Shown here: in pieces, positions 25,788 to 36,018 of the stretch
How the letters are laid out: every line of letters starts with the position of its first letter
Numbering within the stretch: the first letter of the stretch is position 1
Origin: Actinomycetales bacterium
GTDB taxonomy: Bacteria > Actinomycetota > Actinomycetes > S36-B12
Direction: 5' to 3'
Assembly: GCA_018970025.1 (NCBI GenBank)
Contig: JAGWXF010000019.1
Coordinates: forward strand, 1 to 63,589
Length of the DNA stretch: 63,589 bases
The notes under the pieces: model-generated
Databases searched by the model: none
Told to the model about the DNA's origin: nothing
Seen by the model: the letters and a program-made list of their open reading frames with translations, nothing else
Made by a program: the position numbers and the translations under genes

Positions 25788-26956
25788 GGTACGTCGACCC
25801 CTACCGATGCGATCCGAGCTGCCAGGCCATCAGCTGCGGCGGCAGGGCGCAGCGCATCCCCGTGACGCACCAGGGCCGGAACCGACACGACCAGCCCATC
25901 GGATCCACGACGCAGCACGCTGACCCCGTCAACGACCCGTCGGCCGTCACTGAGCCGGCGCACGTGCACGACGGCATCGATCCCGGCTGCGATCAGGGCG
26001 TGCAGGGCGTGACGATCGAGCCCCGCCAGCAGGCCGAGGGCCTCGAGCCGCTGCGGGAGGTCATCCGCGGAGTTCGCGTGGACCGTCCCGCAGCCGCCCT
26101 CATGGCCGGTATTCATCGCCGTCAGCAGGTCGACGACCTCAGCGCCGCGCACCTCGCCGACGACCACGCGATCCGGGCGCATGCGCAAGGACTGCCGGAC
26201 GAGATCGCGCATCGTCACCTGCCCGGCTCCCTCGAGGTTGGCCATCCGCGCCTGCAGGCGAACCACGTGCGGGTGGTCTGGTCGCAGCTCCGCGGAGTCC
26301 TCGACCAGGACGATGCGCTCATGTGCCGGAACCAGGCCCAGCAGGCACGTGAGGATGGTTGTCTTGCCGCAACCGGTGCCGCCGGAGACCAGGAAGGCCA
26401 GCCGGGCCTGCACGACGGCCGCCAGCCACCTCGCGCCGATGTCGTCGACCGTGCCGGCCTCGACCAGGGCGGCGAGGGTGAATGCCCGCCGCCGGGGGAC
26501 CCGCAGCGAGATAGTCGTGCCATCAACGGCGATGGGGGCGAGCACGGCGTGCAGTCGAGTCCCGTCCGGCAGTCGGGCATCGACATAGGGCATCGCATCA
26601 TCGAGTCGACGGCCGGTCGCCGCCGCGAGCCTGTGGGCCAGCCTGCGGACGTCGTCCTCGTCAGCGAAGCGAACATCTGACCGCTCGGCGCCATCACCCC
26701 GGTCGATCCACACCTCATGCGGGCCATTGACGAGCACGTCGGTGACCCCGGCCATGCGCAGCAGGGGCTCCAGAGGCCCGGCTCCGACCATCGCGCGCCG
26801 CAGGTCGTCGACGAGTGCGAGAACGGCCGCGTCAGCGAGGACCACCCCCTCCTCGCGCAGCGCCTGCGCGACCTGGGCTGGTGAGGCGTCGGACCTGGCG
26901 GCGACCAGTCTGGATCTGACCCGATCCAGCAGGGCGGCGCCCGTCACCGCGGTCAT
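25784..26956 (-). CDS. tadA: Tad/CpaF-family secretion ATPase
   Basis: 390 residues. Walker A GGTGCGKTT near residue 195, the Asp box VLVEDSAEL, RPDRVVVGEVRGAE (Walker B) and the His box CGTVHANS define the VirB11/TadA ATPase that powers Flp pilus assembly. ATGA overlaps on both sides. Confidence 0.95.
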   Translation of the reverse strand: MTAVTGAALLDRVRSRLVAARSDASPAQVAQALREEGVVLADAAVLALVDDLRRAMVGAGPLEPLLRMAGVTDVLVNGPHEVWIDRGDGAERSDVRFADEDDVRRLAHRLAAATGRRLDDAMPYVDARLPDGTRLHAVLAPIAVDGTTISLRVPRRRAFTLAALVEAGTVDDIGARWLAAVVQARLAFLVSGGTGCGKTTILTCLLGLVPAHERIVLVEDSAELRPDHPHVVRLQARMANLEGAGQVTMRDLVRQSLRMRPDRVVVGEVRGAEVVDLLTAMNTGHEGGCGTVHANSADDLPQRLEALGLLAGLDRHALHALIAAGIDAVVHVRRLSDGRRVVDGVSVLRRGSDGLVVSVPALVRHGDALRPAAAADGLAARIASVGVDVP

Positions 26957-28068
26957 GCGGCGGAACCCTGGCTGGCGTCCGCCGGTGCGAGGGCACCGGA
27001 GCGCTCGAGGAGCTGGCTGGCGGCGCGCACGAGGGCATCCACGGGCGGCTCCCCCGCCTCAGCGGCGGCAGCAACCCTGGCATCCTCCGCGACCTCACCG
27101 GCAAACGTGGCCGCGAGAGCACGCTCGACATCACGCGCGGCGATCCCGCGCGGAGCCCTTCGCAGCACGAGGTGGACATCCTCGGCGAGTGCCGCCAGTC
27201 GCGGCAGCGCAACGGCTGCGGCGGCGATCGCGCGGACGCGATTGGGCACGAGCACGAACACGTGCCGAGCGTCGAGGCTGTCATCGAGCAGCGGCGACCT
27301 CGGCTGATCGATGATGACCAGGTCGTAGCCGCGCACCCCGGCATCCAGCAGGGCCGTCATCGCCTCGGCGCCCGGCGTGGCCGGGCCCTGGCGGCCATGG
27401 GAGAGCAGCGCGATGCCATGCGGATGCGGGAGGGCGGCATCCAGCGTGGCCGAGCTGAGGCGGCCCTCCCCGTCCGCGAGGTCAGCCCACCGAACCCCGG
27501 GAAGGGCCTCGCAGCCCAAGGCGACATCGAGACCGCCCCCGAGCGGATCGCCGTCAACGAGGAGCACCGTCCGCCCTGCCCGGCGGGCTGACAGCGCCAT
27601 CGCAGCAGCCAGGGTCGAGGCGCCCGCCCCGCCGCAGGCACCGGTGACGGCGACGATCCTGCCGTTGCGCTGCGGGCCCTCCACCGCACTGCTCAGTCGA
27701 TCCCCGAGCCACTGCTGCGCCTCGGGCAGCATGATGACGTGCTCAGCGCCGATCGCCACTGCATCGCGCCAGGGCTCTGGACTGGTGACGGCGCCAGCCG
27801 GGTCGTCATCTGCCTGCTTGGCCGCTAGGACGACCACGACATCGCGACGTCGCTCAAGGGGTCGACGCACCAGGGATGCGAGCGCATCGCCGCCAACGAG
27901 TACCAGGGGACTGGACGACCACAGGCTGCGACTGACATGGGGGGCCACATGCAGGTCAGCCCCGACTGCCGCAGCGAGGTTCAGGACGTCGTCGATCAGC
28001 TCCGGATCCTCGGTGATGAGCAGTGGCCGATGCCGGGCCGGAGTCTGGGAGGTGAGGGCTGGGCGCAT
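26953..28068 (-). CDS. Septum-site-determining-like (Ssd/CpaE) protein
   Basis: 371 residues from the ATG at 28068; the longer frame begins with unrelated Cys/Arg-rich sequence. Receiver-like N-terminus, then a MinD/ParA-type domain with the P-loop region GACGGAGASTLAAAMALSA (part: GGAGASTLA), which lacks the usual GKT Lys, plus LLVDGDPLGGGLD. The M. tuberculosis homologue at this position (Rv3660c) is called Ssd; CpaE homologues position pili. First gene of the tad operon. Confidence 0.85.
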   Translation of the reverse strand: MRPALTSQTPARHRPLLITEDPELIDDVLNLAAAVGADLHVAPHVSRSLWSSSPLVLVGGDALASLVRRPLERRRDVVVVLAAKQADDDPAGAVTSPEPWRDAVAIGAEHVIMLPEAQQWLGDRLSSAVEGPQRNGRIVAVTGACGGAGASTLAAAMALSARRAGRTVLLVDGDPLGGGLDVALGCEALPGVRWADLADGEGRLSSATLDAALPHPHGIALLSHGRQGPATPGAEAMTALLDAGVRGYDLVIIDQPRSPLLDDSLDARHVFVLVPNRVRAIAAAAVALPRLAALAEDVHLVLRRAPRGIAARDVERALAATFAGEVAEDARVAAAAEAGEPPVDALVRAASQLLERSGALAPADASQGSAA

Positions 28069-28213
28069 GCACGCAGCCTGGGTCACCCGCGACCGCCGGC
28101 AACAGGGCGCTCTCGCTGCCTGTGGATGCCCGATGACCGCCTGTGGACAGGCAGCATGCCTCGTCAATCCCGCTGCGCGGGTGATCGTCACCGGGCTGGG
28201 TTACCGTTACCGA

Positions 28214-28996
28214 GTGCCGTCGGCGGCGTTCTTCGATCTCGACAAGACCATCCTGGCCCGGTCGAGTTCCTTTGCCTTCGCCCGGCCCCTCTACCGCAAT
28301 GGCCTGATCGGGCGAGCTGACGTCATTCGCAGCGCCTACGCGCAGTTCGTCTACATGGCCTCCGGTGCTGATCACGACCAGATGGAGCGGATGCGCGCCT
28401 ACATGGCCGAGTTGGTGGCCGGCTGGGACGTCCAGACCGTGCAGGGGATCGTCGCCGAGACCCTCGATGTCGTGGTTGACCCGATGATCTACCAAGAGGC
28501 GCTTGACCTCATCGAGATGCACAAGGCAGCCGGCCGAATGGTCATCATCATCTCCACGTCCGGCACCGACCTCGTCGAGCCGATCGGCGCCCGCCTCGGT
28601 GCCGACATCACGATCGGCACCCAGGTTGCCGTCGAGGACGGCTGCTACACCGGCGAGATCCTGTTCTACGCCTACGGCCAGGGCAAGGCCGATGCCATGC
28701 TCGCCCTCGCCGCCGAGCACGGCTTCGACCTCGATGACTGCTACGCCTATACCGACTCGCAGACCGACCTGCCCATGCTCGAGCTCGTCGGCCATCCGGT
28801 CGCCGTCAACCCGGACGCCGAGCTGCGCCGCATCGCGCAGGAGCGGCAGTGGCCCATCCGGGACTTCGCCAGGCCGGTGGGGATGCGCCGCCCTCTGGCT
28901 CCCCGACAGGCGGCCGCGGCAGGAGCCGGGGTCGCCATCGGCGCGGTCGCGCTCGGAGTCGCCTGGTACGCCATGCGCCGGGCGGCCCGCGCCTAG
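28214..28996 (+). CDS. HAD-IB family phosphatase (SerB1-like)
   Basis: About 260 residues from a GTG six bases after TACCGT (leaderless). HAD motif I is FFDLDKTIL (Asp8, Asp10), motif II is in VIIISTSG, and motif III/IV in YAYTDSQTDLPMLE. A C-terminal membrane helix (GVAIGAVALGVAWYAM) suggests anchoring. Corresponds by position to Rv3661. It probably dephosphorylates phosphoserine-like or lipid phosphate substrates. Divergent from the ssd gene. Confidence 0.92.
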   Translation: MPSAAFFDLDKTILARSSSFAFARPLYRNGLIGRADVIRSAYAQFVYMASGADHDQMERMRAYMAELVAGWDVQTVQGIVAETLDVVVDPMIYQEALDLIEMHKAAGRMVIIISTSGTDLVEPIGARLGADITIGTQVAVEDGCYTGEILFYAYGQGKADAMLALAAEHGFDLDDCYAYTDSQTDLPMLELVGHPVAVNPDAELRRIAQERQWPIRDFARPVGMRRPLAPRQAAAAGAGVAIGAVALGVAWYAMRRAARA

Positions 28997-29003
28997 CGCC
29001 CGG

Positions 29004-29801
29004 CTATCCGTGAACGAGCACCCACGCCCCGGCCAGGCCGCTGATGACCAGTGCCACCCGGTTGAACAGCGCCTGGTCCATCCGATTGAAGGCCCAGATG
29101 CCCAGGGCAGCCCCGCCGAACAGCACCGGCAGATACGCCAGGCTGACCAGCAGGGTGTGCTCGGTGATCAGTCCCAGGGTCAGGACGACCGGAACCTTCG
29201 CCGCATTGAGGAAGAAGAAGAACCACGCGGACGTCCCCATGAAGGTGAGCATCGGCACCCGCATGGAGATCAGGTACAGGGTCATCGCCGTCCCGCCGGC
29301 ATTGGCGGCCATCGTGGTCATCCCGGCGAGCGTGCCGAAGAATGCCGAGCGCACCACCGATGGCCTGGCCTCATCGGCTTCATCGCCCAGCGCGCCGGGT
29401 GCGGGAGCCACGTCCGCCGCCGTGACCCGAGCCAGCCTTCGCCGGCGAATCACCTCCATCGCAACCGACAGCAGAATCAGGATCCCCAGCACGCGCGCGA
29501 GCACCGAGGTGTCGAGGTACTTGAATGCCAGCGCCATGAGCCCGAAGCCGACCACGAGACCGGGCATGAGGCGCAGGATGAGCCGCCACTGCACATGCTG
29601 GCGGAATCTGGCAAGGGCGATCACGTCGCTGACGACGAGCAACGGCACCAGGAAGCCCGATGCGGTGGTCGGCGTGAGCACGCCCGCCAGGACCGTCCCG
29701 GAGACCACCCCTGCCGCGGGCATCGCCGTCTTGGAGACACCCGTGAGCACCACGCAGATGCCGATGACGGCCAAGTCGAGCAGGCTCAGTTGCTCAAGCA
29801 C
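29004..29801 (-). CDS. TauE/SafE (TSUP) family membrane transporter
   Basis: 265 residues with about eight hydrophobic segments and the repeated family motif (GVSKTAMPAAGVVSG and TMAANAGGTAMTLYLIS). Members export sulfite, sulfoacetate or other organosulfur or organic anions. Start overlaps the upstream Fic-like gene by eight bases. Substrate not deducible. Confidence 0.85.
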   Translation of the reverse strand: MLEQLSLLDLAVIGICVVLTGVSKTAMPAAGVVSGTVLAGVLTPTTASGFLVPLLVVSDVIALARFRQHVQWRLILRLMPGLVVGFGLMALAFKYLDTSVLARVLGILILLSVAMEVIRRRRLARVTAADVAPAPGALGDEADEARPSVVRSAFFGTLAGMTTMAANAGGTAMTLYLISMRVPMLTFMGTSAWFFFFLNAAKVPVVLTLGLITEHTLLVSLAYLPVLFGGAALGIWAFNRMDQALFNRVALVISGLAGAWVLVHG

Positions 29802-30573
29802 TTGGCACCTGCACGGCCCTGGCCCCGAGCCCGATGCTGGCGCAGAACCAGATCAGCGAGTCGACCAGGCCTTCGGTCGTCCCGTCGAGGTAACGGCGCA
29901 TCGCACGCACATATGCAACACGGCCCTGCTCGAGCATGCCGGCCTCGGGGATGCTGAAGCAGGACGGATCAAGGCCTCGGCTGGCGAGCACGCACCTGGT
30001 CAGGGCCCGGGCGACCAGGCCACTGCCCCAGCCGAACGGCCGCAGGGCCATCACCTCATGGTGGGCGATGGCGGCCATGGCAATCCCCGGCAGGTCGGTC
30101 GAGCGGACCATCAGGCTGGCGAGCGCAACCAGGCGCGGGCTGAGCGCCTCGACCGGCGCCGGTACCCCGATGCGCAGCGGGTCGTCGGCCTCCTCGGCCG
30201 ATCGGGGCCGGCCCAGCGCGTCCGCATCCTGGAACCCGGCTGCTGCCACGGCGTGCAGATGGGCGAGGACCTGCAGCGGGGCACGCTCCCAGGTGCTGGC
30301 CTCCTTCGCCGCTGTACTGGTGACCGCCCAGGCACGCGCCAGGAGACGTCCCATCGGCGAATCGTCCGCATCGAACACATCGGCACCGTCGATCGCCGCC
30401 GACGCGCGCCCGCCCCGATCGATGCTCGCGGCAGCCACGGCAGCGGCGGCGCTGCGGACATCCCGGCGCCACAGCAGGGCGTCGATGTCAGCGCGGGCCC
30501 CGGCCAGGGCATCGGCCAGCACCGGTGAGTTCAGTGACGCCCGAAGCCGGCCGGGATCGGCCCAGGTGTCCAT
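29794..30573 (-). CDS. Conserved Rv3662c-like protein with a Fic-like core
   Basis: 259 residues, corresponding by position to Rv3662c. Helical, with [25 protein letters not shown] near residues 168-192 (key part [15 protein letters not shown]), which looks like a degenerate Fic motif: the loop lacks the Asp/Glu-Gly-Asn-Gly core. I infer a Fic-derived fold that has lost standard AMP-transfer residues. TACCCT lies seven bases before the ATG, implying leaderless mRNA. Confidence 0.75.
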   Translation of the reverse strand: MDTWADPGRLRASLNSPVLADALAGARADIDALLWRRDVRSAAAAVAAASIDRGGRASAAIDGADVFDADDSPMGRLLARAWAVTSTAAKEASTWERAPLQVLAHLHAVAAAGFQDADALGRPRSAEEADDPLRIGVPAPVEALSPRLVALASLMVRSTDLPGIAMAAIAHHEVMALRPFGWGSGLVARALTRCVLASRGLDPSCFSIPEAGMLEQGRVAYVRAMRRYLDGTTEGLVDSLIWFCASIGLGARAVQVPSA

Positions 30574-30711
30574 TGCCGCGAGGGTACTCCCCAGCCGGCA
30601 CCGTGCCGAGCCGTACGGCGTCCACCGGCAGGCCCGATGGTTTCCCGGCGATCAGGATCCGCGTCGTCTACCCTGCGGTGCCAGGAAGGCAAGCAAGCCA
30701 CGAGGAGTGCC

Positions 30712-32694
<1,983 letters not shown>

Positions 32695-32734
32695 ACCCCC
32701 ACCCGTCCCCTTCCCCTCCTCTCCGCCGCCCCCT

Positions 32735-32819
32735 CCCCTCCCCCTCCGTCGGCCCCCTCCCCCTCCGTCGGTCCCCTCCCCCTCCGTCGGTCCCCTCCCC
32801 CTCCGTCGGTCCCCTCCCC
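32735..32819. repeat. C-rich 19-bp tandem repeat
   Basis: Four near-identical copies of CCCCTCCCCCTCCGTCGGT (the first ends in C) plus a partial fifth, right after acs. The complementary strand is runs of G4-G5 and could form G-quadruplexes. It forms the left arm of the palindromic element that follows. Confidence 0.9.
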
Positions 32820-32880
32820 GCGAGTGGCCACCTGTCGTTGTGAAAGTCCGTTTTGACCAGCAACATGTGGCCACTCGCCG
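32819..32880. repeat. Dispersed palindromic element, copy A
   Basis: GCGAGTGGCCAC ... GTGGCCACTCGC, 12-bp perfect arms around a 35-base loop whose edges also pair partly (GTCGTTG/CAGCAAC). Its right part CCAGCAACATGTGGCCACTCGC-like sequence (32857-32878) differs by one base from the right part of the copy near 44.0 kb. C-rich flank before, G-rich flank after. Confidence 0.85.
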
Positions 32881-32905
32881 GAAAGGGAGGGAGGGGACGA
32901 ATGTG

Positions 32906-34180
32906 ATGGGGACGCAGCGGGTATTCCTCGGCAGGCTGTCGCTGCCGCAGCGGGGCTGGGTGCTGCAGCAGCTGCGCAGCGAGACGGTCGGGGGCGTGCT
33001 GCTGCTCATCGCCGCAGCCGTCGCCCTGGTGTGGGCCAACTCCCCCTGGGGTGATGCATACACGGCCCTCATCGACCTGCAGGTCGGCCCGGAGCGGCTG
33101 CACCTGCACCTCAGCCTGGGCACCTGGGCTGCCGATGGCCTGCTGGCCGTGTTCTTCTTCGTCGTCGGCCTCGAGCTCAAGCACGAGCTCGTCCTGGGAT
33201 CCCTGTCCAAGCCGGCCAGGGCAGCGGTGCCCATCGCCGCAGCCATCGGCGGCATGGCCGTCCCCGCCATCATCTATGCGATCGTCAACACGACGTCACC
33301 CGCCGGATCGCCCCAGGGCTGGGGCGTGCCGATGGCCACCGATATTGCCTTCGCCCTCGCCGTGCTGGCCGTGGTCGGCCGCCGCCTGCCGATCGCCCTG
33401 CGCGCCTTCCTGCTCACCCTCGCCGTCGTCGACGATCTCGGCGCCATCGTGGTGATCGCCGTCTTCTACACCGATCAGATCTCCCTGGGGTGGCTCGCCG
33501 CATCCGTCGCCTGCTGCCTTGCCTACTGGCTGCTGCAGCGCCAGCGGGTGACGTGGACCGCCATCTACCTGCCGCTGGCGCTGGTGGCGTGGGGCTGCAT
33601 GCACGCCAGCGGGGTGCATGCGACGGTCGCCGGGGTCATCCTCGGCCTGCTCACCCGCATCCGCGTCGACCCGGGCGAGCCCAGCGCCCCGGCCGAGCGG
33701 CTCTCGCACCGCCTGCACCCCCTCAGCGCCGGAGTATGCGTCCCCATCTTCGCCTTCACTGCCGCCGGGGTGGACCTTCGCGCCATCGGCCTCGGCGAGG
33801 CCCTCGCCACGCCCATCTCGATCGGCATCATGCTCGGCCTGGTCGTCGGCAAGCCGATCGGCGTCCTGGGCACCTCCTGGATCGTGGCCCGGTTCACCCG
33901 GGCATCCCTGGCCGAGTCGATTCAGTGGCGCGACGTGGGGGCCATCGGGGTCCTGGCCGGCATCGGCTTCACCGTGGCACTTCTCATCGCCGAGCTCGGC
34001 TTCGAAGGCTCGCCAGCCCTGCTGGACTCGGCGAAGACCGCCGTGCTCGCCTCGTCGGTGATCGCCGCACTGCTGGCATCCGTCCTGCTGCTCGGACGCA
34101 ACCGGGCATACGCCGCGATCGCCTCGGTCGAGGAGGCGGACGATGACCAGGACGGCATCCCCGACATCTACCAGCGGTGA
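32906..34180 (+). CDS. nhaA: Na+/H+ antiporter NhaA
   Basis: About 424 residues, around 12 membrane helices. Conserved VVDDLGA holds the paired Asp of the ion site; FFFVVGLELKHEL and ATDIAFALAVLA are NhaA hallmarks. It exports Na+ for protons. The ATG (or the GTG just before) follows GGAGGGAGGGG, which is the G-rich arm of the palindromic element, so the repeat supplies the ribosome site. The acidic C-terminus ends DDDQDGIPDIYQR. The in-frame GTG at 32840 would translate the repeat itself and is rejected. Confidence 0.93.
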   Translation: MGTQRVFLGRLSLPQRGWVLQQLRSETVGGVLLLIAAAVALVWANSPWGDAYTALIDLQVGPERLHLHLSLGTWAADGLLAVFFFVVGLELKHELVLGSLSKPARAAVPIAAAIGGMAVPAIIYAIVNTTSPAGSPQGWGVPMATDIAFALAVLAVVGRRLPIALRAFLLTLAVVDDLGAIVVIAVFYTDQISLGWLAASVACCLAYWLLQRQRVTWTAIYLPLALVAWGCMHASGVHATVAGVILGLLTRIRVDPGEPSAPAERLSHRLHPLSAGVCVPIFAFTAAGVDLRAIGLGEALATPISIGIMLGLVVGKPIGVLGTSWIVARFTRASLAESIQWRDVGAIGVLAGIGFTVALLIAELGFEGSPALLDSAKTAVLASSVIAALLASVLLLGRNRAYAAIASVEEADDDQDGIPDIYQR

Positions 34181-34218
34181 ATCACCCTGCCCCGCGCAGG
34201 CGCGGTAGCCTGACCGAC

Positions 34219-34635
34219 ATGCCGGACAATCGCCCGCCCAGCATCCTGCAGCTGCTGACGAGCACCATCGACAACGCCAAGCGACTGGGCCAGGCACAGG
34301 TAGCCCTCGTCAAGGCGGAACTGGTCGCTGATGGCACCGCCATCGCGCAGACCGGCATCCTCGGCATTGTCGCGGTCGGCAGCGTCGGCCTGGCGACGAT
34401 CTTCCTGCTGGTGACCCTGGCGTACGTCTTCGTCCAGCTGGGCCTGCCGGTCTGGGCAGGCTTCGCCCTGGTCACGCTGCTGTTGCTCATCACCGCCGGG
34501 GTCACCGGGGCCCTGGCCTACCGCCGTGCCCAGACCATCAAGGGGCCACAGCGCGCCGTGCAGGAAGTCGAGAACACTCAGCGAGCCCTGGGCATCCAGG
34601 CAGCCGCACCCCAGGCGAACGGCCCGCGGGCCTGA
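34219..34635 (+). CDS. Phage-holin-family / Act_3-like membrane protein
   Basis: 138 residues: N-terminal amphipathic helix (LLTSTIDNAKRLGQAQVALVKAEL in part), two membrane helices (about residues 47-70 and 75-97), short polar tail. Matches the actinobacterial holin-X superfamily (DUF1469-like) seen at this position in mycobacteria. TAGCCT seven bases before the ATG indicates leaderless mRNA. Confidence 0.8.
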   Translation: MPDNRPPSILQLLTSTIDNAKRLGQAQVALVKAELVADGTAIAQTGILGIVAVGSVGLATIFLLVTLAYVFVQLGLPVWAGFALVTLLLLITAGVTGALAYRRAQTIKGPQRAVQEVENTQRALGIQAAAPQANGPRA

Positions 34636-34655
34636 CCGGGCCTCCGCCCCGCCCC

Positions 34656-35597
34656 GTGATCGTCGACCCGGAGCGCGCCATCGGGGCCACCGGCCCGTGG
34701 GAGCATCGCGATGTCTCGGCCAATGGCGCGCGATTCCACGTGGTCGAGGCCGGGGCCGGCCCCGCGGTCATCCTCCTGCACGGCTTCCCGCTGTTCTGGT
34801 GGACGTGGCGACGGCAGATCACCGCCCTCGCCGACGCCGGCTACCGGGCCATCGCCATGGACCTGCGCGGATACGGCGGGTCCGACCACACCCCGCACGG
34901 CTACGACCCGGTTACCCTGGCCGCCGATATCGCTGGAGTCGTCCGCAGCCTGGGCGAGGAGCAGGCGTGCATCGTCGGGCATGGCTGGGGCGGCCTGGGG
35001 GCGTGGTCGGTTGCCGTGCTCCAGCCGGCAGTCGTGCGTGGGATCGTCCCCATCTCGATGCCGCACCCGCGAGCGATGCGCGCGAACCTGCTCCGAGCGG
35101 GCCAGTGGCGGCGGCTGGGCTTCATCGCCGGCTTCCAGGTGCCGATCTGGCCCGAGCGATCACTGACCCGGCAGGACGGTGCCCGGGTGGAGCAGTTCCT
35201 GCGCACCTGGTCCGGCGACCCCGCCTGGGTCGACGAGACGGCCAGCCACTACCGATCGGCCTTCCTGCGCTGGCCCACGGCGCACACCGCCATCGAGGGC
35301 CACCGCTGGGCCGTCCGCTCGCGCTGGCGCACCGACGGCCGTCGGTACATGTCGGCCATGGTCGAACCAGTGGCCACCGACGTGCTCCACGTGCACGGGG
35401 CCGACGACCCGATCGTGCTCGGCGACTCCTGCGCCGGCAGCGCCGAGTTCGTCCGGGGGACGTATCAGCCCTGGACGATGCCGGTTGGCCACTTCCCGCA
35501 CGAGGAGGACCCGGACGCATTCACCGCGGGCCTGCTGGCCTGGCTGGCCGACCGACCCGGGCACCCCAAGGCAACCGGTGGCACAGCGGGCCCGTGA
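34656..35597 (+). CDS. Alpha/beta hydrolase, epoxide-hydrolase-like, nucleophile replaced
   Basis: 313 residues from GTG. Epoxide hydrolase-like layout: LHGFPLFWWTW (HGxP oxyanion motif), DLRGYGGSD, elbow VGHGWGG and late GADDP Asp plus GHFPHEE His. The elbow residue expected to be Asp or Ser is Gly110, so standard catalysis seems impossible. It sits where M. tuberculosis has ephE (Rv3670). Possibly a non-enzymatic fold or a natural variant of the family. Confidence 0.82.
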   Translation: MIVDPERAIGATGPWEHRDVSANGARFHVVEAGAGPAVILLHGFPLFWWTWRRQITALADAGYRAIAMDLRGYGGSDHTPHGYDPVTLAADIAGVVRSLGEEQACIVGHGWGGLGAWSVAVLQPAVVRGIVPISMPHPRAMRANLLRAGQWRRLGFIAGFQVPIWPERSLTRQDGARVEQFLRTWSGDPAWVDETASHYRSAFLRWPTAHTAIEGHRWAVRSRWRTDGRRYMSAMVEPVATDVLHVHGADDPIVLGDSCAGSAEFVRGTYQPWTMPVGHFPHEEDPDAFTAGLLAWLADRPGHPKATGGTAGP

Positions 35598-35979
35598 CCG
35601 GCTCGGCCGGCCACTCGCCGACGACGCCGACCCGGCGCTGGCTGTCCAGCCGGTACCCGACGCCAGCGAGGTCACCTCGGCACAGGCCTGGTCGCAGGCA
35701 CTGGCATACCTGGCTCAGGACCTGCCCTTCCACGCCCATGAGGTGCTCGAGCAGCGGTGGCGCTGCTGCCCTGCGGAGGAGCGCGCCGCCTGGCGAGCCC
35801 TGGCCCAGTGGGCCGCGGCGCTCACCCACCAGGCACGGGGCAATCAGGTCGGAGCCGAGCGGGTGGCCCGGCGCGCCGCGGCCGTCCTCGCGGACTGCAC
35901 CGAGCTGCCCCCGCCCATCGATGCAAGGCTGGTCCGCACCAGCCTGGACCAGGTCACGTCGAGACCGACAGGTCCCTAG
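35578..35979 (+). CDS. DUF309 protein
   Basis: 133 residues from a GTG that overlaps the hydrolase 3' end by 20 bases. DUF309 signature: LPFHAHEVLEQRWR and WRALAQWAAALTHQARGNQVGA (parts). A small helical bundle of unknown function. Its last codons lie in the first copy of a 17-bp direct repeat. Confidence 0.8.
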   Translation: MAQRARDRLGRPLADDADPALAVQPVPDASEVTSAQAWSQALAYLAQDLPFHAHEVLEQRWRCCPAEERAAWRALAQWAAALTHQARGNQVGAERVARRAAAVLADCTELPPPIDARLVRTSLDQVTSRPTGP

Positions 35980-35997
35980 AGTCGAGACCGACAGGTC
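35958..35997. repeat. 17-bp direct repeat between convergent genes
   Basis: GTCGAGACCGACAGGTC occurs at 35958-35974 and 35981-35997, separated by CCTAGA. The first copy encodes the C-terminus of the DUF309 protein, with the stop codon in the spacer. Might be a binding site pair or a remnant of a repeat family. Confidence 0.85.
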
Positions 35998-36018
35998 AAT
36001 AACGTCGCCGCGCCGCAG

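Noticed and set aside
32840..32905. Upstream GTG start for nhaA
   Set aside because: Would translate the palindromic repeat into an N-terminal extension absent from the family; the downstream start has a good ribosome site.
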